NCBI GenBank assembly: GCA_037143175.1
Contig: JBAWZF010000001.1
Span: forward strand, 42,199 to 106,198
DNA length: 64,000 nucleotides
Direction: 5' to 3'
DNA from: a bacterium
Lineage (GTDB): Bacteria > Verrucomicrobiota > Kiritimatiellia > CAIKKV01 > CAITUY01
The position numbers and the translations under genes were made by a program. A model generated the notes under the pieces. It did no database searches and had not been told where the DNA came from. It was given only the letters and a program-made list of their open reading frames with translations. Shown here piece by piece: positions 42,613 through 51,833 of the stretch. Position 1 is the stretch's first letter. Every line of letters begins with the position of its first letter.

Positions 42613-44058
42613 TTAACCAAGGAGGACGCGTACTACATCAGCTGCCGAAAAATCCAAACTGCCTGACTTGCAGAATTGACTGATGTTGACGTAGTCATCG
42701 CCCAGTGTGAGGACGGGCAATTCCTGGCCGCCTCCCTTAAAATGCTGTGGATACCCAATGTTCGAGACCAAACCGTTACAGAGGCATTTCCGGTTTACCG
42801 TGTCCTCTATTTTGCCGCCCTTTGCAACATATGCCTCAACGTTTTCCGCTGGGCAACGATACCCGATGGAGCCATCATCTTTGCGATACATTTCGCGCAG
42901 AAAACCGAGGTCGCATCCCCGGCGGCGTTTACTGTAAATCTCGGGTTCTGAGAGAGTCCCTTCGAGTTTAGCTACTTTGAAGGGGAAGCCGGTGGGTGAA
43001 GCGAGCGGATCCGTAAAGACTTCTGCTTTGCCATCGAGGGCCTTTTGAATTAAGGCATGCCTTAATTCCGTGGTTACCCCGGATTCCACGCACAGTGCAA
43101 AAGCGGTTCCTACCTGAATTCCTGAGGCCCCTGCGGCCAAGGCTTCGGACAACTTGGCGGCTGAACCATAGGCACCGGCAAGCCAGAAATGCACATTCAT
43201 CGCACGGAATGCAGCAAGATCAACCGTATCGCGAGGGCCGTATATGGGTTCGCCACGCGCGGATAACTGGAGTTTACCGCGGGGGGGGGCGTTATGACCG
43301 CCTGCGAGGGGGCCCTCGATGATGAAGCCCTGAATGCTTCCGGTGGCGCGACGAAGTAGCATGGTAGCCAGAGTGTCAGATGACACAATGGGCAGGAATG
43401 CGGGTCTGTGTAAGGCGGCTAGGGGAGTGGTAGTATCTTCCTGAAAATCACGAGGATTAAACTGAAGTCGGATAACTTCGCCCCCGGTTTTCTGTGTCGT
43501 AATGTGGATCGGGTAGGAGACGGCTTCGTGGTTGACAAGGACGTCCAATATCCCAGGGATTTCAAGTGGGATGCCTGCGCCCATAATGACAACGCTGACT
43601 CCGGCAAGCATCGCTCCATAAATGGAGGGGAGATGGGGAAGTTGGATCTTCTCCAGATAATTGATTCCCACGGGGTTAGTGTGTCCTTCGCGGGCGAGGT
43701 AAACCTCAACAAAATTGGCGGCTATACAAAGTTCCTGGGGTTCCCGTTTACCGGCCACGGCGTGTGGCCCGAAGTTGCGGTAGGGCGCATCGGGGGCTTT
43801 CCCATTTGGGATAAAATAATTATTAAGAATCGTCTGAACCATTTTCTGGAAAGGAAAATGGCTCAGCGCCCGACGGATGTGTCCTTCTGGATCTCCATCT
43901 TGAAGGCGACGGACGAGAACGTGATCCAGCCCGGTACCAGATACGACGCCGAGTTGTCCGATCCTGGATACCGCTTGCGCCAGACGCCAGTTTGAAACTC
44001 CGGTACCCATCCCGCCCTGTATGATTTTTGGAATCGAAATATTCATAACGCCATCCAT
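42613..44058 (-). CDS. Nitronate monooxygenase-like FMN enzyme (PfaD-type TIM barrel)
   Basis: About 481 residues from ATG 44058 (AGG nearby); ATG 44046 at MNISIPKIIQGG is an equally good start. It is an FMN-binding TIM barrel of the 2-nitropropane dioxygenase superfamily: IIQGGMGTGVSNWRLAQAVS, GTGLDHVLVRRLQ, FIIEGPLAGGHNAPPRG with the catalytic-type His, and LAAGASGIQVGTAFALC (phosphate-binding end). A Cys-rich C-terminal part (RRGCDLGF, YRCPAENVEAY, NRKCLCNGL) is seen in the long PfaD-like subgroup. True substrates of that subgroup are mostly unknown, so nitronate oxidation is not assured. It is upstream of mtaB by 12 bases. Confidence 0.85.
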   Translation of the reverse strand: MDGVMNISIPKIIQGGMGTGVSNWRLAQAVSRIGQLGVVSGTGLDHVLVRRLQDGDPEGHIRRALSHFPFQKMVQTILNNYFIPNGKAPDAPYRNFGPHAVAGKREPQELCIAANFVEVYLAREGHTNPVGINYLEKIQLPHLPSIYGAMLAGVSVVIMGAGIPLEIPGILDVLVNHEAVSYPIHITTQKTGGEVIRLQFNPRDFQEDTTTPLAALHRPAFLPIVSSDTLATMLLRRATGSIQGFIIEGPLAGGHNAPPRGKLQLSARGEPIYGPRDTVDLAAFRAMNVHFWLAGAYGSAAKLSEALAAGASGIQVGTAFALCVESGVTTELRHALIQKALDGKAEVFTDPLASPTGFPFKVAKLEGTLSEPEIYSKRRRGCDLGFLREMYRKDDGSIGYRCPAENVEAYVAKGGKIEDTVNRKCLCNGLVSNIGYPQHFKGGGQELPVLTLGDDYVNISQFCKSGSLDFSAADVVRVLLG

Positions 44059-44133
44059 TGTATACCTATTTTTCGACAAAAGCCACAAAGTTTAGCGATG
44101 GGGGCATAATATTTTAGAGAAGCTACCCACTGC

Positions 44134-44940
44134 TTAATCTTTTTGGGATGGCTCATTTGATTTGAGCCAGAAATCAGTTCCCGGACCTTCAACTTTTATG
44201 ATTACCGCTCTGACATTGGCAACCGGGATGCTGGCTTCGATCCGAGTGGCCAGATGGCGCGGGTCATTGGATATCCACACCCAAAGCTTGCCTTTCCGGA
44301 CAAATAGCCCGTTGAAGGAGGCTTCAGGTTCCACCTTTATGCTTTCGACGTCGCCATGGTTCGGAGTATCGACTTTTTCCTTCTTTCGGATATTCAACCA
44401 GAGATCGTAGATTTTTTCATCAGCCTGAACTCGGAGGTGTTCTCGTTTGCCGGGCGTAAAGGTTTGGATCCGAAGGTAATACATTAAGGAGGGAATATCC
44501 CGTGTTTCAGCCTCAATGGGATAAACCTTCTTTTTTCCGGTCAGTTTGGATTCCCAATGGGCCACCAAATTTGTCCGGTCAAATAGCGTTTCTTCCTTAT
44601 ATTTATGGGTGCCTTCGCTCATATTCTTGGAGAACCTGATCGGTAGAAATGTATCAGGAGTGACGAGGCTTTCGATCGTGTCATCGACGGGATACATTTT
44701 TTCGACGACTTTGTTCGAAATGGTTCGCATCCGGATGGCCAGCACTTTCTGCCCTTCATATTCAGTCCATTCCGTCCAACTGGTGCTGATGCCGACGGGA
44801 ATGATGCCCCAATAGATGCGGTAGGTGATTTTTTCGCCAATGGGCCAGTTAAACCCGGACAGATAATTGGGGTCACTCTCACCCAATGCGGTACCACCCC
44901 ATGTCAGGGCTAGAAAATAGATGGATACCAATAGCTTCAT
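44134..44940 (-). CDS. DUF3108 periplasmic protein
   Basis: 268 residues from ATG 44940, chosen because it begins a clear signal peptide (KLLVSIYFLALTWGGTALGE). The frame is open upstream to 45045, but those residues belong to the decayed MFS gene. The DUF3108 pattern is plain: IGEKITYRIYWGIIPVGIS, MYPVDDTIESLVTPDTFLP, YKEETLFDRTN and VWISNDPRHLATRIE near the end. The family is a beta-barrel-like periplasmic or outer-membrane-associated protein of unknown function. Confidence 0.85.
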   Translation of the reverse strand: MKLLVSIYFLALTWGGTALGESDPNYLSGFNWPIGEKITYRIYWGIIPVGISTSWTEWTEYEGQKVLAIRMRTISNKVVEKMYPVDDTIESLVTPDTFLPIRFSKNMSEGTHKYKEETLFDRTNLVAHWESKLTGKKKVYPIEAETRDIPSLMYYLRIQTFTPGKREHLRVQADEKIYDLWLNIRKKEKVDTPNHGDVESIKVEPEASFNGLFVRKGKLWVWISNDPRHLATRIEASIPVANVRAVIIKVEGPGTDFWLKSNEPSQKD

Positions 44941-45012
44941 TCGGGAATAAAAGCCTCTTGCGAGCCAGTAGTCAATGCTCTTTGAAGGCAACATAGTCAT
45001 TGTGAGTGAACA

Positions 45013-45217
45013 CAGGGGACTGCGTCGGCCGAGGCGTTCGATCACGCTGGCCCCGATGAGCTGGGCTATGGCCCCACGAATGATTCGCCGAAGCCCACAT
45101 CACCGCCCAGGCACATCCTTCGACGATGGAAAGCGACAGGGTCCGGTTGATTCGTGCCGCATTGGAGGGCACGGCATCGGGACTTGCAGGGTAATGTGTC
45201 TGTTCGTTTCGATTCAT
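45013..45217 (-). pseudogene. Remnant: N-terminus of an MFS transporter, two frameshifts
   Basis: Read from ATG 45217 the first frame gives NRTLSLSIVEGCAWAVM, then a different frame gives VGFGESFVGP and a third gives IAQLIGASVIERLGRRSPL. Joined by two single-base deletions these form the typical start of an MFS transporter (LRLSIxEGxFWAVMxGFGESFxGPxAxxLGAS). After about 45013 the similarity ends, so most of the gene is gone. The third frame runs into the DUF3108 gene. It shares the family, but not the segment, of the partial MFS gene at the right edge of the window. Confidence 0.72.
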
Positions 45218-45340
45218 GAAGGCGCTGATTATGCCGAAGTTATGGCGACTGCCCATAGGAACGATCGTGACACAGGTGACAACTTACGGTAGATAAAAGG
45301 ATCGAGACTATCAGCGGAATGTCAGTTGGGTGTGATTGCT

Positions 45341-47221
45341 ATGCACAAAGTTCAAGTCAGATTGGCCCAAATGGAGGTTTTACCCGGGCGACCCCGGGAG
45401 AATACCACCACAATGTTGGCCTTGATTGAGGTCGCGAAACAGGATCAGGTACAACTTCTTGTTTTTCCGGAAATGGCCATTCCGGGGTATTTGCTCGGGG
45501 ATGAATGGGAACGTGCAGCCTTTTTGCGTGAGTGCGAAGCGTGTGGCAATGAAATCCGGTCCGCCGCCACCGGGTTGACGGTTATTTTCGGGAATGTGGG
45601 GCTTGATTGGCGCCTGAAGAATGAGGATGGCCGGACTCGCAAATATAATGCCCTGTTTGTTGCCGAGTCGGGTCGTTTTATCGGGCCGATAGAGTGCCCT
45701 TATCCCTTTGTTATCAAGACGCTGATGCCAAATTACAGGGAGTTTGATGACAGCCGCTATTTTTATGACACCCGGAAGTTGGCGTGTGAACTGGGACGGC
45801 CTCTGTCTAAACTGATTGCGCCGGTCGTTACCGCGTGTGGGCGGATTGGTGCGGTGCTGTGTGAGGATGCATGGGATAGTGACTACGATGTGTCGCCCCT
45901 TAAAATTCTGGCGAAGCATGGTGTGGATTTTGTGGTTAATGCGAGCTGCTCCCCGTTTACTTTCAACAAAAACAATAAGCGCAATCGAGTATTTGCCGCG
46001 GCCGCGGCCAGAATTCAGCGGCCTCTGATTTACGTCAACACGACGGGTCTTCAGAATAACGGGAAAACGGTTTTCACGTTTGATGGGGCCTCCTGCATTT
46101 ATGATGGGCACGGGAACAGTATCGAGCCGCTGGCCCCATATACCGAAGGCGTTATAGATTTCATGATGCCGGTTGGGGGGCGCCAGGCTTTTGGCGTACC
46201 GATCGTTCCCGCCGCAGATGATGTCTCCATGCTTTTTGAGGCGATCCGATATGGTACGCGACGGTTCATGAAGGCCTGTGGGGTGGATCGGGTTGTGGTC
46301 GGGGCCTCGGGCGGGATTGACTCCGCCGTGGTGGCCGCCATCTATGGGTGTATTCTTCCCCCTGAGCACTTGTTGCTCGTTAATATGCCCAGCCAGTTTA
46401 ATTCCAGCACAACCATTTCCCTGGCGCGCGAGTTGGCCCGCAATCTCGGGTGTGGTTATATGGAAATTCCGATTGAAGAAAGCGTGCATCACACGAAAAC
46501 CCAGCTGTCTGAGGTCGAAATACAATGGTCTGGGGCCAGGCGAAAACTGGTTCTTACTGATTTTTTGCTGGAAAATATTCAGGCGCGTGATCGTTCCGCT
46601 CGTGTGCTGGCTGCCATAGCGGCTGCTTTTGGCGGGGTGTTTACCTGCAATGCGAACAAGTCAGAGATGACTGTTGGCTATACCACGCTTTATGGTGATC
46701 TGGGTGGATATCTGGCCAATATCGCCGACCTCTGGAAAGGTGAAGTTTATGCATTGGGTCGCTACCTGAACACTCATGTCTATCAACGGGGCGTCATCCC
46801 TGAGGGTTCATTTACCGTTGTTCCCTCTGCCGAGTTAAGTGCCGCGCAGGCGGTGGATAAGGGGAAGGGGGATCCCTTGATATATCCCTATCATGATTGT
46901 CTTTTCCGGACGTGGGTGGAAGACTGGAATCGGGTGACTCCTGAAGAGATTCTGGAGTGGTATCGGGACGGAAGTCTTGAAGCGCGTATTGGCTATGCCG
47001 GCAAAGTCAACGCCCTTTTCCCCGCCGTCAGGGAATTCATTGCGGATTTGGAGCGGTGGTGGAAACAGTATCAGGGGCTGGGCGTTGCAAAACGCATTCA
47101 GGCCCCGCCGGTGTTGGCCGTCAAACGCCGTGCGTTCGGTTTTGATCACCGGGAATCCCAGATGGGCCCCCGTTATACCCAGCGCTATGAAGCGCTGAAA
47201 AAAGATTTGATCGGGATATGA
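45341..47221 (+). CDS. nadE: Glutamine-dependent NAD+ synthetase
   Basis: 626 residues from ATG 45341 (GGGTG upstream; GTG 45332 possible). The N-terminal nitrilase-type amidase (~1-270) liberates ammonia from glutamine: Glu in LLVFPEMAIPGY, and the nucleophile Cys in GAVLCEDAWD. The C-terminal ATP-pyrophosphatase synthetase (~300-626) has the P-loop VVGASGGIDSAVVAAIYG, then NKSEMTVGYTTLYGD. It converts nicotinic acid adenine dinucleotide to NAD; with nadK at 13.9 kb the window covers two NAD(P) steps. Its stop overlaps the patatin start (ATGA). Confidence 0.95.
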   Translation: MHKVQVRLAQMEVLPGRPRENTTTMLALIEVAKQDQVQLLVFPEMAIPGYLLGDEWERAAFLRECEACGNEIRSAATGLTVIFGNVGLDWRLKNEDGRTRKYNALFVAESGRFIGPIECPYPFVIKTLMPNYREFDDSRYFYDTRKLACELGRPLSKLIAPVVTACGRIGAVLCEDAWDSDYDVSPLKILAKHGVDFVVNASCSPFTFNKNNKRNRVFAAAAARIQRPLIYVNTTGLQNNGKTVFTFDGASCIYDGHGNSIEPLAPYTEGVIDFMMPVGGRQAFGVPIVPAADDVSMLFEAIRYGTRRFMKACGVDRVVVGASGGIDSAVVAAIYGCILPPEHLLLVNMPSQFNSSTTISLARELARNLGCGYMEIPIEESVHHTKTQLSEVEIQWSGARRKLVLTDFLLENIQARDRSARVLAAIAAAFGGVFTCNANKSEMTVGYTTLYGDLGGYLANIADLWKGEVYALGRYLNTHVYQRGVIPEGSFTVVPSAELSAAQAVDKGKGDPLIYPYHDCLFRTWVEDWNRVTPEEILEWYRDGSLEARIGYAGKVNALFPAVREFIADLERWWKQYQGLGVAKRIQAPPVLAVKRRAFGFDHRESQMGPRYTQRYEALKKDLIGI

Positions 47222-48045
47222 AAAAAATCGGTTTGGCACTTGGTGGCGGCGGGGCGCGTGGATTGGCGCATATTCCCATGTTGGAAGTCTTTGACGAGTT
47301 GGGTATCCGGCCTCATCGCATTGCGGGCACCAGCATTGGCGCGGTGATGGGGGCACTTTATGCCTCGGGGCTTTCGGGCGTGGAAATCCGGGAGGGCGTG
47401 CACAGTATGCTCATGGCTAAGGGGGAATCTTTTCGAAGCGCCATGCGCAGAAAAGACACTTTTAAATGGATCAAGTTTCTTGACTTGGAATTCGGTCATG
47501 GCGGTCTTTTAAAGGGGGATAAGTTTATTGATTTCCTTTATGAGGCCATGCGTGTCAGCCAGTTTGAGGATTTGCAGATTCCATTGCAGGTGGTGACGAC
47601 GGATTTTCATTCAGCCGAGCAGGTGGTCATTAACTCCGGGGAACTTCTGGATGCGGTAAAAGCCAGTATGGCACTGCCCGGATTATTCACGCCTGTGCGC
47701 TGGGATGGCCGGCTTTTAACGGATGGGGGAACCGTTAATCCGGTTCCGTTTGATCTTCTCACCGATTGCGACATTGTGGTTGCCATCAATGTTATGGGGG
47801 CGTTGCGGCAGACCCGGCACAAAATGCCCAGCCTATTCCGAGTTGTGTTGGGTTCGTTCGACATCATGCAAAAATCCATTATTGCGGAGAAATTACGGCA
47901 TGCCCCTCCTGAAATCTATATCGCCCCCGATATCATTAACGTCGATGTTTTGGAGTTCTATAAGGCCGATTTGATCTATGAACAGGCCCAGCCTGCGTGC
48001 CAGAAACTCAAGCAAGCGCTTGAGCGAGTCATGCTGGCCCGTTAG
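47218..48045 (+). CDS. Patatin-like phospholipase (RssA type)
   Basis: 275 residues, alpha/beta hydrolase-like lipase with a Ser-Asp dyad. The oxyanion loop is LGGGGARGLAH, the nucleophile elbow is AGTSIGAVMGALYASG, and the catalytic Asp sits in LLTDGGTVNPVP. Length and motifs match the bacterial RssA/YlbK group; substrate is probably a phospholipid but is not shown. There is no signal peptide. It is translationally coupled to nadE, and its stop overlaps the convergent murU-amgK gene by four bases. Confidence 0.92.
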   Translation: MKKIGLALGGGGARGLAHIPMLEVFDELGIRPHRIAGTSIGAVMGALYASGLSGVEIREGVHSMLMAKGESFRSAMRRKDTFKWIKFLDLEFGHGGLLKGDKFIDFLYEAMRVSQFEDLQIPLQVVTTDFHSAEQVVINSGELLDAVKASMALPGLFTPVRWDGRLLTDGGTVNPVPFDLLTDCDIVVAINVMGALRQTRHKMPSLFRVVLGSFDIMQKSIIAEKLRHAPPEIYIAPDIINVDVLEFYKADLIYEQAQPACQKLKQALERVMLAR

Positions 48046-49922
48046 CCCCTCGCATTCAGGCCGCTTTTAAGTGTGGGTAGGCCTGGAATATGGAGAAGGG
48101 CTTTTTGGAGTTGATTGATGCCGGCGGGGATATGTTTCAGGAAGTACGAGGTGGCGGGTGCCGCGCCCAGTCGGCCGAATGCCCCCAAAGCCTGGGATAA
48201 GCGCTCCACGGCGGCGATCCAGAAAAGATCCCTTACGGGTTTACCGTTGGGAATCAACCCTAGATAGTATTCCAGAAGCTCATCGCGCACATCGGCAGGA
48301 AGATTGACATAGGGATCACAAAGGAGAGAGGCCAAATCATAGGCTGCCGTTCCCATCCGCATTCCCTGGAAATCGATCAGGAATACCTTTCCCGTGTTAA
48401 TCAAAACGTTACTGGACTGCAGGTCGCGATGAACGATGACGCGCGGGGCGCGAACTTGAGCCGGAATCAAGCCCGCCAATTCCTTCCGAATCAGTTTGCA
48501 CTGGTCTTCATTGATGGGGAGATGACGGCGTAAAAACTGATCACAGAACAAGGATTGTTCCCATTCATAAAGATGACGGGTGAAGGGCATTGATAACTTG
48601 AGGGGATGGCGCGCGGCGGCCCGCGTGGCCTGGGTATGCAGACAGGCCACGTTGTCCAGGGTCTGCTTATAGAATTCGATACAGTGAGCCCGGTCCAGGT
48701 TTGGCATAAGTTGCTCCAAGCTGTTTTCCCCGACATCTTCCAAAACGCATAGTTGTTCCTTCGGCCAATCGAGAAGCACGCCAGGTACGCTGATGCCCTG
48801 TTTGAGTAAAAATCTCGCCTGGCTGGTGTAAAGTCCGTTTTCCGGGCGTTCGAGGCTGTAGCGTACAACCATAGCGCTTTTGGATTTTTCCTGAGAGCCG
48901 GAGATTAGGCGGGTAAAGGTTCGTGCAGAACCTCGTGGGGGAAGCGGCAGAACAGTTGTGGCATTAGGATTCCAGTCGAGTTGATTGAGAACCCGGCTGA
49001 TCACGGCATCGGGTAAATCGGCCGCGGGGATCGCCATATAAGAGGCACGGCTACTCAGCGTCACACCGTCCGTGATAATCGCATCCTGCACGTTGGCGCC
49101 GGGGAGGAGGGTGACATGATCCCAAAGTACGGACCGGTCGACTTTGGCTTTTGGATGAATGGTAGTACCTATGCCGGATGCCACAATCCGCCCGTCACGG
49201 GAGCGGAAGGATTTCCAGCGGGGCAACTCCAGCATTTCACGATGGGCGGCGAGATAGGATTCCGGGTTACCAATGTCTGCCCAGTAGGCATTTGGCACCA
49301 CCACGCCGGCGATCTTTTCGTCTGCGACCAAAGCGTTTTCATAAGCATCGACAATACTGGCAAATCCGGATTCCGGAAGATACTTGAGGATCCCGGGGGA
49401 GAGCAGTTGCAATCCGCAGAAAGTTGCGGTGCCTTCAGTTTTCGCGAGTGGACTTTTGAATACACTGATCAGACCATTTTTGTGTTCAACGGTACGTGGT
49501 CCGCGTTCTGGGTGGAGCCATAAGGAGGCGATTGCAGCATGTTGATGGAAGGCCTTAATCAAGGGGAGTTCATCCAATTCGGCCATCACATCGGCATTGA
49601 TCATCCAGAAAGGCTGATCATCCAGAAACCAGCGGGCTTTGGGCAGGACTCCGCCTGTTCCGAGCACATTCGGCTCGAAGGAAACATGGTATTTCATTCC
49701 CGGAACGGGGATGGTTTGGAGATAAGCCAGAATTTGATCGGCATGGTGGTGGGCATTGACCAGCACTTCCTTCACGCCCCAGCGCTGCAGTAATTGCAGG
49801 GTATGTCCCAGAACAGGTTGCCCCCATATGGGGAATAGTGGCTTGGGTTTGAGCAGGGTTAAGGGGAGGAGTCTTGAACCGAAACCTGCTGCCAGAATAA
49901 TTGCTTTTCTAGGTTTATTCAT
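48042..49922 (-). CDS. murU-amgK: MurU-AmgK fusion: MurNAc-1-P uridylyltransferase + MurNAc kinase
   Basis: 626 residues. Residues ~1-230 are a nucleotidyltransferase (AIILAAGFGSRLLPLT with KPKPLFPIWGQPVL, then WMINADVM for the metal Asp), followed by a short left-handed beta-helix region (~245-300). Residues ~320-626 are an aminoglycoside-phosphotransferase-like kinase with the catalytic block VIVHRDLQSSNVLI and VFLIDFQGMRMG. In Pseudomonas, AmgK makes MurNAc-alpha-1-phosphate and the neighbouring MurU converts it to UDP-MurNAc; here both lie in one chain. The start overlaps the NamZ-like gene stop (ATGA), which strongly supports a peptidoglycan-salvage role over a generic sugar-nucleotide enzyme. 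Confidence 0.85.
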   Translation of the reverse strand: MNKPRKAIILAAGFGSRLLPLTLLKPKPLFPIWGQPVLGHTLQLLQRWGVKEVLVNAHHHADQILAYLQTIPVPGMKYHVSFEPNVLGTGGVLPKARWFLDDQPFWMINADVMAELDELPLIKAFHQHAAIASLWLHPERGPRTVEHKNGLISVFKSPLAKTEGTATFCGLQLLSPGILKYLPESGFASIVDAYENALVADEKIAGVVVPNAYWADIGNPESYLAAHREMLELPRWKSFRSRDGRIVASGIGTTIHPKAKVDRSVLWDHVTLLPGANVQDAIITDGVTLSSRASYMAIPAADLPDAVISRVLNQLDWNPNATTVLPLPPRGSARTFTRLISGSQEKSKSAMVVRYSLERPENGLYTSQARFLLKQGISVPGVLLDWPKEQLCVLEDVGENSLEQLMPNLDRAHCIEFYKQTLDNVACLHTQATRAAARHPLKLSMPFTRHLYEWEQSLFCDQFLRRHLPINEDQCKLIRKELAGLIPAQVRAPRVIVHRDLQSSNVLINTGKVFLIDFQGMRMGTAAYDLASLLCDPYVNLPADVRDELLEYYLGLIPNGKPVRDLFWIAAVERLSQALGAFGRLGAAPATSYFLKHIPAGINQLQKALLHIPGLPTLKSGLNARG

Positions 49923-51097
49923 CTTGTTCCATAAAGAAGGTGGGGGCGTCGTGTGTGTCTGTATTCAATGAGAGCTGGCTGCCATTGCGCGATAATTTCT
50001 GCGGCGGGCGTGTCCGCCTGAAGGGCCAATCTGACTTGGTCGGTTCCGAACAGGCTATCAAACCACCCGGGTCGTGTGCCGGGAGCGGTCCATAGCGGAG
50101 CATGTCCGTAGAGTGTGATGATATTCTCGATGAGGGTGATACAAGTTACTAACGGCCGGAACGTGGTGTAATCGGTAATGATGAGTCGCAGACCGGCAAA
50201 CGACATTCCTTGATAAAGGCCGGACTGGGATTGATAATCAATGGGCTCAAATCTAATACCGGTAAGGCTGCTTGCGCTCAGGCGGTCGGCCAGCCGATCC
50301 CGCTCAAGCCAGGGCGCGCCAACCAGTTGAAATGCGAGGTTTGTTCCTGAGCCATAGTCCAACGCGGGAAGCGCTTCCCCGAATACAGTACAGGTGAAGA
50401 GACTGGCGGATTCCCAGGACTTTATGCGCGGGGAGGGGGGCATCCAAGGCGGCCATGAGCGTTGCCGTTCGCTTTCGCCGTTATAGCCTTGCATGGGAGC
50501 AATCCGGAGGTCCAGTTCTGGCAGGAATTGATTTTGGATCCATAACGCGGTCTCGGCAGGGGTCATACCGTATTGCATGGGCAGGGGGAGTGCCGCTACG
50601 AAACTCTTGAACTTATTGTCAGTGACAGGGCCATCTGCACTGAGCGGGAGCGGAACGGGGCGGTCGGCTATGATTACGGGAATATGGAATTCGTTTGCGG
50701 CTTCCAGTACGAGGGAGAGCGTGGAGACATAAGTATAGGGACGGGCTCCGAGGTCTTGAAACTCAACTACCAGGATATCGACGCCCTGAAGCATTTCTCG
50801 AGTGGGTTTTCGGGTAGTTCCGTATAAAGAGTAGATGGGGATATTCCATTCCGAATGCGATTCATCCTGTGTCGGATCGCCTGCTGCGGCAAGCCCCCTA
50901 AAACCGTGTTCAGGACCAAATAACGCACATAAGTTAACCCCGGGACAATGACGCAGTTTCTCAGCCGAGGTGATGCCGGCTTGATCAACGGCTGCCGTGT
51001 GACTCACTAGTCCCACCCGCGATCCTGCCAGCCAGTCTGGATGATCCTCCAGGAGAACATCCATTCCTGATTTAAAGGTTTTATCGACGCCTGTCAT
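49919..51097 (-). CDS. namZ: NamZ-type exo-beta-N-acetylmuramidase (DUF1343, GH171)
   Basis: 392 residues of the DUF1343 family, whose characterised members (NamZ of Bacillus subtilis and Tannerella) cleave terminal MurNAc from peptidoglycan fragments. Diagnostic blocks are LAGSRVGLVSHTAAVDQAG, ALFGPEHGFRGLAAAGD, PIYSLYGTTRKPTREML, VEFQDLGARPYTYVSTL, VIIADRPVPL and FEALPALDYG-like GEALPALDYGSGTN. Exported homologues carry a signal peptide; none is visible here, which suggests action in the cytoplasm, where the coupled MurU-AmgK enzyme works. It is first in the two-gene cassette. Confidence 0.88.
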   Translation of the reverse strand: MTGVDKTFKSGMDVLLEDHPDWLAGSRVGLVSHTAAVDQAGITSAEKLRHCPGVNLCALFGPEHGFRGLAAAGDPTQDESHSEWNIPIYSLYGTTRKPTREMLQGVDILVVEFQDLGARPYTYVSTLSLVLEAANEFHIPVIIADRPVPLPLSADGPVTDNKFKSFVAALPLPMQYGMTPAETALWIQNQFLPELDLRIAPMQGYNGESERQRSWPPWMPPSPRIKSWESASLFTCTVFGEALPALDYGSGTNLAFQLVGAPWLERDRLADRLSASSLTGIRFEPIDYQSQSGLYQGMSFAGLRLIITDYTTFRPLVTCITLIENIITLYGHAPLWTAPGTRPGWFDSLFGTDQVRLALQADTPAAEIIAQWQPALIEYRHTRRPHLLYGTR

Positions 51098-51289
51098 AGC
51101 GGCACTTTGGCACAGTGCGTATGAAAACTCAAAGGAAGAAGTCGGGATTCAGAAGTCGAAATTCCGGAGCGCTCTCGTTATTCAAAAAACTACTTGTTTT
51201 TTTTTAGGCGATCCTGCATATTCGCTTCTGAATTTTTCACAAAAACATAACCGTGAATAACGGGGAAACTGGATGAACGAGGAGATACT

Positions 51290-51733
51290 ATGATGGAAAA
51301 TGAATCACTGCGCGAGCCGAAGAACACGACCGTAATGCTTTTGTCTTTATTGGTTGTCTTTGTAACGATCTGGGCCATCATTGCCTCTGTCATGGCTTCT
51401 AGCCGCCGTAAGGATGTTGATCGGTTGACAGGTGAGAAAGAATTGATCCGGCAGGAGTCTGAACAATTGAAGCAGGATACCCTGCGTAAGATGGATGAAG
51501 TCGAGAAGCTCCGCCAGACCGCCATGGAATGGACCCGTCAGCACCAGCTTCGCCTTCAGGAAGAAATGCGCAAGAAGGCTGATGAAGCCGCTAAGCAGGC
51601 TCAGGTGAAAGCGGATGCAGCCAAAGCTCCTGTCAAGCCAGTCGTTCATACGGCCGGAAAGACGATCGTGAAGAAATCGACCGTTCCTGTGAAGAAGTCG
51701 ACTGTGAAGAAATCGACCAAAAAGACAACGTGA
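51290..51733 (+). CDS. Small membrane-anchored coiled-coil protein with Lys-rich tail
   Basis: 147 residues, start ATG 51290 or 51293 behind AGGAG. One transmembrane helix (~14-36, VMLLSLLVVFVTIWAIIASV) is followed by a charged coiled coil (~40-110) and a tail of repeated K-K-S-T-V/K units (VKKSTVPVKKSTVKKSTKK). The tail resembles histone H1-like or nucleic-acid-binding basic repeats. No family is recognised. It forms a single-gene unit closed by a strong terminator. Confidence 0.75.
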   Translation: MMENESLREPKNTTVMLLSLLVVFVTIWAIIASVMASSRRKDVDRLTGEKELIRQESEQLKQDTLRKMDEVEKLRQTAMEWTRQHQLRLQEEMRKKADEAAKQAQVKADAAKAPVKPVVHTAGKTIVKKSTVPVKKSTVKKSTKKTT

Positions 51734-51756
51734 GTCGAGTTCATTAAGGTTGAGAC

Positions 51757-51790
51757 ACGGGACGCTTTTCAGCGTCCCGTTTTCATTTTA
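51757..51790 (+). terminator. Rho-independent terminator
   Basis: A perfect 10-base stem (ACGGGACGCT at 51757-51766, AGCGTCCCGT at 51771-51780) with a four-base loop, followed by TTTTCATTTT. It lies 23 bases after the stop of the small coiled-coil protein. Confidence 0.9.
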
Positions 51791-51833
51791 AGAGGAAGTA
51801 TATTTTAATAGAATTCTGAGAAAAGAGGTTAAT

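Noticed and set aside
45380..46525. Long minus-strand frame (381 codons) opposite nadE
   Set aside because: Entirely antisense to a certain gene, no family features and codon pattern of a shadow frame.
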